A stretch of DNA of 64,000 nucleotides from BP-464 sp963825415 (lineage in GTDB: Bacteria > Actinomycetota > Thermoleophilia > Solirubrobacterales > Solirubrobacteraceae): assembly GCA_963825415.1 (NCBI GenBank), contig CAWGTD010000003.1, forward strand, positions 310,001 through 374,000, written 5' to 3'. This document shows positions 26,934 through 35,057 of the stretch, piece after piece; the stretch's first letter is position 1, and every line of letters begins with the position of its first letter. The notes beneath the pieces are model-generated. The model had not been told where the DNA came from. It did no database searches and saw nothing but the letters and a program-made list of their open reading frames with translations. The translations under genes were made by a program, and so were the position numbers.

Positions 26934-27820
26934 CGCAGTTCATCGAGCTGTTCATCAACGGACTGTCGCTCGGGTTCGTCTACGCGCTCGTCGCGCTGGG
27001 CTTCGTCGTGATCTTCAAGTCGAGCCGCGTCATCAACTTCGCCCACGGGTCGATCGTGCTGCTCGGGGCGTTCCTGATCGCAAAGCTCGCCGACGACCTC
27101 GGCTTCGTGCCCGCGGTCCTGGTAGGCGTCTTCGCCGCGGCGCTGGCGGCGGCCGCCCTGTACGTGCTGATCCTGCGCCACGTCCGCGGGCGTGCGGCGG
27201 ACACGGTGACGATCGCGACGATCGGCGTCGACATCATCATGGCCACCGAGCTCGGCCGCCGGATCGGCCAGGACGTGCTCAACATCGGCGACCCGTGGAA
27301 GGCCGAGGTCGTGCACTTCGGGGAGTTCTCGGTACCGGAGGCGCGCGTGGCGGCCGCGGTCGTGGCGCTGGTGCTGCTCGGCGGGTTCCTCGCCGCGTTC
27401 AAGTTCTCACCTTGGGGGATCGCGATGCGCGCAGCCGCCGAGGACGGCGAAGCGGCCGCCCTGATGGGCATCCGCCTGCGGCGCGTGGCGGCGGGCGCAT
27501 GGTTCGTCGCCGGTGCGCTGGCCGCGGTCGGCGCGATCTTCTTGACCACCTTCCCGACCCCGGGCGTGGACCGCGGGTCGGGCCTCGCCGCGCTGAGCGC
27601 GTTCCCGGCGGCCATCCTCGGCGGGCTCGACTCCGTGCTCGGCGCGATCGTCGGCGGGCTGATCATCGGCGTCGTCGTGGTGATGTCGTCGGGCTACCAG
27701 GACGAGATCTCGTTCCTCGGCCGCGGGCTCGGGCAGGTCGCGCCGTACATCGTCATGGTGCTCGTCCTGCTGGTGCGGCCGTCCGGCCTGTTCGGGACGC
27801 GGGAGCTGACCCGTGTCTGA
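26930..27820 (+). CDS. Branched-chain-type ABC importer permease, LivH family
   Basis: 296-residue inner-membrane subunit with about eight helices. GLSLGFVYALVALGFVVIFKSSRVINFAHG is split over the typical N-terminal helices, and AILGGLDSVLGAIVGGLIIG is the conserved coupling and late-helix region. GTG start overlaps the ATPase stop by three bases; the next permease starts inside its end. Substrate specificity cannot be read from it. Confidence 0.93.
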   Translation: MTQFIELFINGLSLGFVYALVALGFVVIFKSSRVINFAHGSIVLLGAFLIAKLADDLGFVPAVLVGVFAAALAAAALYVLILRHVRGRAADTVTIATIGVDIIMATELGRRIGQDVLNIGDPWKAEVVHFGEFSVPEARVAAAVVALVLLGGFLAAFKFSPWGIAMRAAAEDGEAAALMGIRLRRVAAGAWFVAGALAAVGAIFLTTFPTPGVDRGSGLAALSAFPAAILGGLDSVLGAIVGGLIIGVVVVMSSGYQDEISFLGRGLGQVAPYIVMVLVLLVRPSGLFGTRELTRV

Positions 27821-28925
27821 GCGCCTCGCCGCCTTCCGCCGGCCCGGCCGCATCGCGATGCTCGTGGTCTGGGCGATCGCCCTGCTCATGCCGTTCTACC
27901 TCGAGGCGTTCTGGCTGCAGACCGGCCTGTTCGCCATGTCGGCGGCGATCGGCGCCATCGGCCTGACGATCCTCACCGGCACCACCGGGCAGCTGTCGCT
28001 CGCGCACGCGTTCTTCGCGGCCGTCGGCGCCTACGGGTACTGCTACTTCTCCGGCGAGAAGGGCCTTGGCGTCAATGCCGCCACCGGCCTGGGCCTGCCG
28101 CCGGTGGTCGCGCTAGTGCTCGCCGTCGCCCTGGCCGGCGTCGCGGGAGCGCTCTACAGCCCGATCTCCGGGCGGCTGCGAGGCATCTACCTGGGCATCG
28201 CGTCGATCGGGCTGGTGTTCATCGGCCAGCACATCCTGTTCAACGCCACCGACCTGACCGGCGGCTTCAACGGGCGCGACGCCGAGCCTTTCAGCGTGGC
28301 CGGCTTCACGTTCTCGAACGCCGACCCGGATCTCGTCATCGCCGGGGTCCCTTTCCACCAGCTCGAGCGCCTCTGGTATCTCGGGCTCGTCCTGCTTGCC
28401 ATCGCCTACTACTACGCGCGCCACCTCGTCGGCGGGCGGCCCGGCCGCGGGCTGGAGACGGTGCGCGACAGCGAGGTCGCCGCTGCCGTGATGGGCGTCG
28501 ACGTGACGCGCTACAAGGCGGCCGCTTTCACGGTGTCGTCGATGTACGCCGGTCTGTCCGGCGTGCTGCTGGCGTTGATCTTCAACCGCATCGTGCCGGA
28601 GGCCTTCGGACTCAACCTGTCGGTCGAGTTCCTGGCGATGATCGTGATCGGCGGCCTCGGCTCGGTCCGCGGTGCGGTGCTCGGCGGGATCTTCGTCTCG
28701 ATGCTGCCGAAGGTCCTCGACAAGTACAGCGACTCGCTTCCGTTCCTTGCCACGCCCGGCTCCGGCACTGGTGTGGAGCCGGGGCAGGCCGCGCGCTTCG
28801 CATTCGGGGCGGCGATCATCGCCGTCCTGGTGTTCGCACCCGGTGGCATCGGCTCGCTGTGGCGATCCCGCCGTACCAACTCCGACTCCAATCGAATGTC
28901 CAACCCGAAGGAGAAAACCACATGA
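27813..28925 (+). CDS. Branched-chain-type ABC importer permease, LivM family
   Basis: 370 residues. LTGTTGQLSLAHAFFAAVGAY is the LivM signature, and GLGSVRGAVLGGIFVSMLP the conserved later region. The C-terminal 30 residues are polar. The GTG start overlaps livH by 8 bases; the stop overlaps the ATG of the binding-protein gene. Confidence 0.93.
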   Translation: MSERLAAFRRPGRIAMLVVWAIALLMPFYLEAFWLQTGLFAMSAAIGAIGLTILTGTTGQLSLAHAFFAAVGAYGYCYFSGEKGLGVNAATGLGLPPVVALVLAVALAGVAGALYSPISGRLRGIYLGIASIGLVFIGQHILFNATDLTGGFNGRDAEPFSVAGFTFSNADPDLVIAGVPFHQLERLWYLGLVLLAIAYYYARHLVGGRPGRGLETVRDSEVAAAVMGVDVTRYKAAAFTVSSMYAGLSGVLLALIFNRIVPEAFGLNLSVEFLAMIVIGGLGSVRGAVLGGIFVSMLPKVLDKYSDSLPFLATPGSGTGVEPGQAARFAFGAAIIAVLVFAPGGIGSLWRSRRTNSDSNRMSNPKEKTT

Positions 28926-30187
28926 GTGTCCGACTGGCCCGCCTGTTTGCGGTGGGCGTCACGCTCGCGCTCGCGATCACCGTGGGCGCGTGCGGCAAGA
29001 GTGACGACAACAAGAGCGGCAGCTCGGGCTCGGGCTCTGCCGAGGTCAAGACGGGGCCCGGCGTCACGGCCGACACGATCACCCTCGGCCAGCTGACCGA
29101 TCTCAGCGGCGTCTTCGCGCCGCTGGCCAGCGCCTTCACACAGACGCAGGAGCTGTTCTGGAAGCAGCAAGGCCCGATCTGCGGGCGCAAGGTGAAGCTG
29201 ATCAACAAGGATGCCGCCTACGACGTCCAGAAGGCCGTGTCGCTGTACCGCGATGCCGAGCCGAACATCGCGGCGTTGAGCCAGGTTGTCGGCTCTCCGA
29301 TCATTGCCGCGCTGCTGCCGACACTCGAGCAGGACAGCATGCTCGCCGTCGCGGCGGCCTGGCCGCCGGCGTTCCTCGATGCCAAGAGCGTGGCCATCAT
29401 CGGCGCGACCTACGACCTCGAGGCCATCAACGGCATCGAGTGGCTGATGGAGAACAAGGGCCTCAAGGAAGGCGACACCATCGGTGACCTGTACTTCGAG
29501 GGCGACTATGGCGAGGGCGGCCTGATCGGCGTCAAGTACGCCGCCAAGCAGCACAACCTCAAGGTCGTCGAGCAGAAGATCAAGGCCACCGACGAGGACA
29601 TGTCCGCGGCCGCCGCCAAGTTCAAGCGCGAGGGCGTCAAGGCCATCTGGATCACGACCGCGCCCGGCCAGCTCGCCTCGCTTGCCGGCGTGGCGAAGTC
29701 CATCGGGCTCGACGTTCCGATCGGCACGAACGGGCCGGTGTTCAGCCCGCAGCTGCTCGACACGCCGGTCGGGGACACGCTGGCCAAGAACGTCACCGTG
29801 TTCAACTCCGGCGCCGTTTACTCGTCCGACAACCCGGAGGTACAGGACGTCGCGGCCCAGTACGAGAAGGCCTATCCCAAGGGCGTTCCCCAGCAGTCGG
29901 TGATGACCGGCTGGAGCCAGGCCCAGATCATGAAGGCCATCCTCGACAAGGCGTGCGAGAACAAGGACCTCTCGCGCGAAGGCATCGTCAGCGCCTTCCG
30001 CGAGCTGGACAACGTGGACACGCAGGGCTTCATCGCCGGGACGCTCGACTTCACCCAGGTCGGGCAGGCGTCGTCGAAGTCCGTGTATGCGCACGACGTT
30101 GACAAGGATGCCCCCGGCGGGCTGAAGACCGTAGGCGACGTGCTGACCTACGAAACGGCGGAGAGCTACGAGCGCGACGCGGGGTAG
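28922..30187 (+). CDS. Branched-chain-type ABC importer substrate-binding lipoprotein, LivK-like
   Basis: 421 residues with a lipoprotein signal (LAITVGAC, lipidated Cys24) and a Ser/Gly linker, then a type I periplasmic-binding fold (ITLGQLTDLSGVFA, residues from about 55). AAGGAGAAAA ends 5 bases before the ATG. It captures the ligand outside the membrane. The neighbourhood (esterase, SDR, acyl-CoA synthetase) favours a carboxylic acid or aromatic acid over an amino acid, as in many LivK homologues of catabolic operons; this is inference. Confidence 0.9.
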   Translation: MSVRLARLFAVGVTLALAITVGACGKSDDNKSGSSGSGSAEVKTGPGVTADTITLGQLTDLSGVFAPLASAFTQTQELFWKQQGPICGRKVKLINKDAAYDVQKAVSLYRDAEPNIAALSQVVGSPIIAALLPTLEQDSMLAVAAAWPPAFLDAKSVAIIGATYDLEAINGIEWLMENKGLKEGDTIGDLYFEGDYGEGGLIGVKYAAKQHNLKVVEQKIKATDEDMSAAAAKFKREGVKAIWITTAPGQLASLAGVAKSIGLDVPIGTNGPVFSPQLLDTPVGDTLAKNVTVFNSGAVYSSDNPEVQDVAAQYEKAYPKGVPQQSVMTGWSQAQIMKAILDKACENKDLSREGIVSAFRELDNVDTQGFIAGTLDFTQVGQASSKSVYAHDVDKDAPGGLKTVGDVLTYETAESYERDAG

Positions 30188-30216
30188 CGCTGCCCGAAAC
30201 CTCCTCCGAGGCCGTT

Positions 30217-30245
30217 CCGGCCCGGCCCTTCGAGGGCCGGGCCGG
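30217..30245 (+). terminator. Strong GC hairpin between livK-like and acyl-CoA synthetase genes
   Basis: Perfect 12-bp stem CCGGCCCGGCCC/GGGCCGGGCCGG with loop TTCGA and no T-run, 29 bases after the binding-protein stop and 22 bases before the next ATG. It may stabilise the upstream mRNA or reduce read-through into the synthetase gene. Confidence 0.6.
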
Positions 30246-30267
30246 CGGCGGCCCGTCGAGACACCAC

Positions 30268-31866
30268 ATGAACTGGAACCTGGTCCAAGACGACCATCCG
30301 CTGACCCTGGCGCACGTGCTCGACCGCATGCGCACGGTGCACGGCGAGGCCGAGGTGATCACGCAGCTGGAGAACGGCCGCCGCCGCACGTCCTACGCCG
30401 AGCTCGCCGAACGCGTCGACCGTCTGGCCGGGGCGCTGCGCGGCCTCGGGATCAAGCCCGGCGACCGCGTCGCGACCTTCTGCTGGAACACCCAGGAGCA
30501 CCTCGAGCTCTACCTCGCCGTCCCGTGCCTGGGCGCGGTGCTGCACACGGTGAACTTCCGGCTGTTCGAGGAGGACCTCGAGTACATCTTCAACCACGCC
30601 GAGGACCGGCTCGTCTTCGTCGACCCCTCGCTCTCCGACCGGCTCGAGCCGCTGCTTCCGCGGCTGAGGACGATCGAGCAGATGATCGTGCTCGGCGAGG
30701 AGTACGAGGAGCTGCTCGCCGCGTACGAGCCCGGCTTCTCCTATCCGGAGCTCGACGATCGGGCGCCGGCAGGCCTTTGTTACACGAGTGGGACCACCGG
30801 TCTGCCCAAGGGCGTGGTCTACTCGCACCGCTCCCAGACGCTGCACGCTCTCGGCACCTGCACGGCCGACGCGATCGGCGTGTCATCTGCCGACCGCGTC
30901 CTGCCGGTGGTCCCGATGTTCCACGCCAACGCCTGGGGCCTTCCGTACGCGGCCGGGCTGACCGGCGCCGACCTCCTGCTGCCGAGCCGCTTCACGACGC
31001 CGCGCCCGCTCCTGGACCTGATGCAGGAGGAGCGCGCGACGATCGCCGCGGCGGTGCCCACCATCTGGCTCGACCTGCTGCGCGAGGCGGACGCCGAAGG
31101 CGCCGACCTGTCGCGGCTGCACACCGTCATCTGCGGCGGCGCCGCGGTGCCGCTGTCGCTCATGCAGGCGTTCGAGGAGCGCCACGGCGTGCGAATCCTC
31201 CAGGCGTGGGGCATGACCGAGACCGGCCCGCTCGCCTCGGTCGCGCGGCCGCCGCGCTCCGCGGAGGGCGACAGCGATGCCACGTGGCGGCATCGCGACA
31301 CCGCCGGCCGCGTGCTCCCGTTCGTCGAGGCGCGCGTGGTCGACGAGGACGGCGCGGTGCTCCCGAACGACGGCGAGGCGGCCGGGGAGCTCGAGGTGCG
31401 TGGGCCCTGGGTGGCCTCGGGCTACCTCGGCGTCAAGGCCCCCGAGAAGTTCCACGACGGCTGGCTGCGCACCGGCGACGTGGCCTCGATCGACCAGCGG
31501 GGATACATCCGCATCACGGACCGCGCGAAGGACGTCATCAAGAGCGGCGGCGAGTGGATCTCTTCGGTCGAGCTCGAAAAGGAGCTCGTCGCCCACCCCG
31601 ACGTCCAGGAGGCGGCGGTGATCGCCAAGCCCGACGAGCGCTGGACGGAACGTCCGCTGGCCTGCGTGGTGCTGTGCGAGGGCGCGAGCGCCGACGCCGC
31701 AGAGCTGCGCGAGCACCTGGCCGGGCGCGTCGCCAAGTGGTGGCTGCCCGACGACTTCGCGTTCATCGACGAGGTTCCCAAGACGGGCACCGGCAAGTAC
31801 GACAAGAAGGTGCTGCGCAGCCGTTTGGCCGAGGGCACGCTCGGCCGGCTCGAGCGCGTGGCCTGA
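30268..31866 (+). CDS. Long/medium-chain acyl-CoA synthetase (AMP-forming)
   Basis: 532-residue ANL-superfamily enzyme. P-loop YTSGTTGLPKG, the adenylate motif AWGMTETGPLASV, TGDVASID, and ITDRAKDVIKSGGEWISS with the hinge, plus PKTGTGKYDKK with the catalytic lysine. It resembles FadD/AlkK-type ligases for medium or long acids. It follows the ABC importer on the same strand after a hairpin and probably activates the imported acid to its CoA ester. Confidence 0.92.
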   Translation: MNWNLVQDDHPLTLAHVLDRMRTVHGEAEVITQLENGRRRTSYAELAERVDRLAGALRGLGIKPGDRVATFCWNTQEHLELYLAVPCLGAVLHTVNFRLFEEDLEYIFNHAEDRLVFVDPSLSDRLEPLLPRLRTIEQMIVLGEEYEELLAAYEPGFSYPELDDRAPAGLCYTSGTTGLPKGVVYSHRSQTLHALGTCTADAIGVSSADRVLPVVPMFHANAWGLPYAAGLTGADLLLPSRFTTPRPLLDLMQEERATIAAAVPTIWLDLLREADAEGADLSRLHTVICGGAAVPLSLMQAFEERHGVRILQAWGMTETGPLASVARPPRSAEGDSDATWRHRDTAGRVLPFVEARVVDEDGAVLPNDGEAAGELEVRGPWVASGYLGVKAPEKFHDGWLRTGDVASIDQRGYIRITDRAKDVIKSGGEWISSVELEKELVAHPDVQEAAVIAKPDERWTERPLACVVLCEGASADAAELREHLAGRVAKWWLPDDFAFIDEVPKTGTGKYDKKVLRSRLAEGTLGRLERVA

Positions 31867-31870
31867 CGCC

Positions 31871-32596
31871 TCAGAGCAGTGAGCGCACCGCCGCGGGGAT
31901 GTCGGCGTCGCGGCGGGCATCGGGGAGCAGCGCGGTCAGCGCGTCGGCTGCCTTGACGACGTGCGGCGGCGCGCGCTGCGTGATGACCACGGCCACCGGC
32001 GCGTCGATCGCGCGCAGCTCTGCGCGGGTGACCGGCCAGCTCGCCAGGCCGCCGAGGTCGGCGAACACGGCGCGGTGCGAAGCGCGCGCACGGGCGACCG
32101 CTTCGGGCGCGTGCCCCGGGCCGAGCAGGCGCTCGACGGCGTGCTCGGGCCCGCCCTCGCGGATCGCCTCGTCGAGGGCCAGCCGGTCGGCCGACATGGC
32201 GTCGGTGGCCTCGGGCACGAACGCGAACAGCGGCGGATCGGCCAGGACCGCGGCGCGCACGAGGTCGCGGTGGCGGACCAGGAGGTCGAGGACGACCAGC
32301 GCGCCGAAGCCGTCTCCGAACGCCACGGCCGGCGCGCCGGCGCGCGCCCGCAGCAGCGCCGCGGCGTCCTCGGACTGCTCGTGGACGGTCGTCGCCTCGT
32401 AGGGCTCAGGCGCCCCGCTCTCGCCGTAGCCGCGCCGGTCGTAGGCGATGACGCGTGCGCCGCCCGCGAGCGCCTCGGCGAGCGGGTCCAGCGCCTCGGC
32501 GTCGCCGGCGATGCCGTGGACGAGCAGGACGGGTGCGCCCGCGCCGCGCTCGCGACAGGCGAGCGCCACACCGGCCGCCTCGACCATGGACGCCAT
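31871..32596 (-). CDS. Alpha/beta hydrolase-fold protein with atypical active site
   Basis: 241 residues. VLLVHGIAGDAEALDPLAE and VIAYDRRGYGESGAP show the fold. The nucleophile elbow reads GDGFG with Asp95 where Ser is usual, and the C-terminal region (TALLPDARRDADIPAAV) lacks the catalytic His normally found there. It may be inactive as a hydrolase or work differently. The ATG at 32596 has TACGCT 7 nt upstream, sharing its TA with the -10 of the divergent small gene. Confidence 0.8.
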   Translation of the reverse strand: MASMVEAAGVALACRERGAGAPVLLVHGIAGDAEALDPLAEALAGGARVIAYDRRGYGESGAPEPYEATTVHEQSEDAAALLRARAGAPAVAFGDGFGALVVLDLLVRHRDLVRAAVLADPPLFAFVPEATDAMSADRLALDEAIREGGPEHAVERLLGPGHAPEAVARARASHRAVFADLGGLASWPVTRAELRAIDAPVAVVITQRAPPHVVKAADALTALLPDARRDADIPAAVRSLL

Positions 32597-32603
32597 GGGC
32601 GAG

Positions 32604-32613
32604 AGCGTACGAT
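32604..32613. promoter_or_regulatory. Overlapping divergent -10 boxes (AnnnTAnnnT)
   Basis: AGCGTACGAT reads TACGAT on the plus strand, 6 nt before ATG 32620, and TACGCT on the minus strand, 7 nt before ATG 32596. Both share the central TA at 32608-32609. Confidence 0.5.
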
Positions 32614-32619
32614 GTGGGC

Positions 32620-32886
32620 ATGGAAGGGTTCGGAGGCCTGTTCGGCGATCCAGAGGAGCTCCAGCGTCGGCTGGCCGAGATGGCCGAGCAGATGCAGGGT
32701 CAGCAGAAGCTCGCGTGGGCCGACAACGCGATCGGCTTGGCGGTCAACATGACCGTCGCCGCGATCAACCGCGTCAACGTGCAGGGCACGCCCGAGCAGC
32801 AGGCCGAGCAGATCCGCAGCATCATGGCCACGGTGTTTCCCGAGGCCGTCACCCTGGTGCGCGAGGCGCGCCAGGGGCTCTCCTAG
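32620..32886 (+). CDS. Small helical hypothetical protein
   Basis: 88 residues, mostly predicted helix (DPEELQRRLAEMAEQMQGQQ, TPEQQAEQIRSIMATVF), cytosolic, no known family. The ATG has TACGAT exactly 6 nt upstream, which supports it as a real leaderless gene. It is followed by a hairpin and the 28-base repeat that separate it from the convergent propeller gene. Confidence 0.65.
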   Translation: MEGFGGLFGDPEELQRRLAEMAEQMQGQQKLAWADNAIGLAVNMTVAAINRVNVQGTPEQQAEQIRSIMATVFPEAVTLVREARQGLS

Positions 32887-32907
32887 CGCTGGCTGGAGGG
32901 TGTCGCA

Positions 32908-32925
32908 GGCGGCCACGTGGCCGCC
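32908..32925. terminator. Perfect palindrome between convergent genes
   Basis: GGCGGCCAC/GTGGCCGCC is an 18-base perfect palindrome 21 bases after the small-gene stop, able to form a hairpin in either transcript. Confidence 0.5.
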
Positions 32926-32934
32926 GAGACGGGC

Positions 32935-32962
32935 CCCTCCCGGCCGGAGGCCGGACGGTGTC
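32935..32962. repeat. 28-base intergenic repeat, copy 1
   Basis: CCCTCC followed by CGGCCGGAGGCCGGACGG and TGTC, identical to 38402-38429. It contains the hairpin CCGGCC-GGA-GGCCGG and abuts the stop codon of the minus-strand propeller gene, so it probably acts as that gene's terminator. Confidence 0.7.
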
Positions 32963-34517
32963 AGACCGCGAGCCGGCAGACCCAGCCGTAGCGGCTGCGC
33001 TGCGAAGTGACGGCGCGCGCCTGCCCCGTCCCGTGCTCGTCGGCCAGCCACGAGCGCCGCACCGGCGCCGTCCGCGGCCGCAGGTCAGAGCGGTCGAGCT
33101 GGAGCACGTCGATGCCGCGGGCGTAGTCGAGCGCGTAGACGGTCTTGCCCGTCGGGTCGGTCGGAGCGAACACGACCGACCACGTCTGGCCCTTCGTCGG
33201 CACCCAGTAGCCGACCTGCTTGACGTTCGTCGGGTCGCGGACGTCGAGGAAGCGCGTGCCCTCCTCGTACCAGCCGCCGGCCACGATGCCGTCGCGGTAG
33301 TCGAAGTAATGCGCCGAGCAGAGGCCGTCGGCGGGCGCCCAGCCGCGCTGCGTCACGAGCGTCTCGAGCTCGGTCACGTACATGTCGAGCATCCCGAACT
33401 TGGTCGCGCCGGTCGATGTCTGCTGGTCGGTCTTCCCCCAGGTCTGGAACGAGCCGGCTCCCTTGCAGGTGGGGCGCGTGTAGTCCTCCTCGACGATGCC
33501 GAGCACCGGGGAGTCGCCGCCGGCCGGGTACGTCTTGCCCTTCTGCTGGGTGAAGTGCTTGGTGTCGAAGCCCTGGCCGTTGGGCAGCTCGAAGCGCGTG
33601 GTGTTCGCGTTGCCGTGCAGCGCGACCGTGCCGAGCCGCAGCGAGTCGTGGTGGATCAGGTCGATCGGGTTCTCGCCCTCGCCGCCGATCGCTTCGCCGA
33701 AATGGAAGATCGGGTCGTCGGGGAGCGAGGGCACGCCGAGCTGGCCGGAGTTCTTGATGGCCTCGTCGGTGCGTGCGACGAGCGCCGGATGCAGCGGGTC
33801 GGTGACGTCGTAGGCCGCGGTGCCGTCGGCGCCGACGATCCACGCCAGGCCCTTGCCGTCGATCTGCACGTCGTGGGTGGTGAGGCCGGTGATCGCGGGG
33901 ACGAACTTCCCGGCCACCTTCGGGGCGGCCGGATCGCGCAGGTCGACGATCGTGATGCCCTCGGCGGTGCCGGCGAGGTAGGCCCACTGGCAGCGCTTGT
34001 CGACGCACGAAGCGGTGTGGCCGGTGCCGGTCTCGAGCGGGATCGGCGCGGGGTCGAGCCCCAGCTCGCCGAGGATCGCGTTCACGCCGGGATCGCCGAT
34101 CGTGCCGTTGGCCAGCACGCCCTTGATCGTGGGCTGCGTCGGGTTGGAGATGTCGATCACGTACAGGATCCCCACGCCCTCGCTCGGGTCGTTGGAGATC
34201 AGCAGCGTGTTGCCGCCGAGGTCGACGTCCTCGTTCTCGAAGTGGGGCAGCGGCAGAGCGCCCGCGAGCTTGGGCAGCACCGGGTCGGAGATGTCATAGA
34301 CCGTCAGGCCCTCGGTGCCCGTGACGAACATGTAGTTGTCGCGGAAGCGCGCGCCGATGGGGTGCCCGACCGGCAGGGTGAGCTTCGGCGTGACGTTGCC
34401 CGACATGAGCGGAACCGTGTCGTCGCCGGCGAGCTTGACCCCCTGGGCCGACGCGGACAGCGCTGTGCCGGCGAAGCAGGCGAGGGTGGTGGTGGCCAGA
34501 AGCAGGACGCGCCGCAT
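32961..34517 (-). CDS. Secreted LVIVD-repeat beta-propeller protein
   Basis: 518 residues from ATG 34517 (ATG 34538 also possible). Signal peptide LLLATTTLACFAGTALSASA. Repeated blades of the type GLTVYDISDPVLPKLAG, LYVIDISNPTQPTIKG, ITIVDLRDPAAPKVAG and TRFLDVRDPTNVKQVG are LVIVD repeats, which build a propeller. Four or more Cys suggest disulphides outside the cell. Function unknown; proteins of this type are often surface or binding proteins. Copy 1 of the 28-base repeat abuts its stop. Confidence 0.85.
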   Translation of the reverse strand: MRRVLLLATTTLACFAGTALSASAQGVKLAGDDTVPLMSGNVTPKLTLPVGHPIGARFRDNYMFVTGTEGLTVYDISDPVLPKLAGALPLPHFENEDVDLGGNTLLISNDPSEGVGILYVIDISNPTQPTIKGVLANGTIGDPGVNAILGELGLDPAPIPLETGTGHTASCVDKRCQWAYLAGTAEGITIVDLRDPAAPKVAGKFVPAITGLTTHDVQIDGKGLAWIVGADGTAAYDVTDPLHPALVARTDEAIKNSGQLGVPSLPDDPIFHFGEAIGGEGENPIDLIHHDSLRLGTVALHGNANTTRFELPNGQGFDTKHFTQQKGKTYPAGGDSPVLGIVEEDYTRPTCKGAGSFQTWGKTDQQTSTGATKFGMLDMYVTELETLVTQRGWAPADGLCSAHYFDYRDGIVAGGWYEEGTRFLDVRDPTNVKQVGYWVPTKGQTWSVVFAPTDPTGKTVYALDYARGIDVLQLDRSDLRPRTAPVRRSWLADEHGTGQARAVTSQRSRYGWVCRLAV

Positions 34518-34581
34518 GGGAGCGCTAACGCGCCCCATCGGCCGAACTTGCGCCCCTGCGCGGGGCGGGCCGAAACCCCGC

Positions 34582-34998
34582 TTAACGGACTGCTGCGCCA
34601 GTCGGGCGCACGATCAGCCAGTCGCCGCCGAACTCGAAGACGTCCTGGCAGAAGATCTGGCCGGGACGGGTCTCGCCGACGTAGAAGTACAGCGGCTTGC
34701 CCCTGTAGGTCACCTGGCGCTTGCCGTCCTTGCGGGCGGTGGTGCTCACGTACTTCGACTTCGCGCCGCCGGCCGCGGCGGCGCCCTGCCGAGCGATGAA
34801 CGGCGGCCAGGCGCGCGCGCAGGAGCCGTAACACTTGCTGGGCCCGCGCCCGTCGCGCGTGAAGAGGTAGAGCGTGTGGCCGCGGCCGTCGACCAGGATC
34901 GTGCCGTAGCGGCTCTTGGAGGTCTTGACGTGGACGGCGGCCATCGCCCCGCTGGGAACCAGGGCGAGGGCGAGTAGGGCGAGAAGGACCGAACGCAT
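34582..34998 (-). CDS. Secreted-repeat (COG4315-type) small protein
   Basis: 138 residues with a signal peptide (LLALLALALVPSGAMA). Two related units, YGTILVDGRGHTLYLFTRDG...CYGSCARAWPP and VTYRGKPLYFYVGETRPGQ, match the secreted repeat of unknown function (Lipoprotein_15). Four Cys may be paired. Probably lies at the cell surface; role unknown. Same strand as the LVIVD gene and 64 bp upstream of it. Confidence 0.85.
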   Translation of the reverse strand: MRSVLLALLALALVPSGAMAAVHVKTSKSRYGTILVDGRGHTLYLFTRDGRGPSKCYGSCARAWPPFIARQGAAAAGGAKSKYVSTTARKDGKRQVTYRGKPLYFYVGETRPGQIFCQDVFEFGGDWLIVRPTGAAVR

Positions 34999-35057
34999 GG
35001 CCACAGTGTTGCGTCCCGCCCGCCGCGCGTGTGTTACGCCAGGTTTACGACGCGGCC

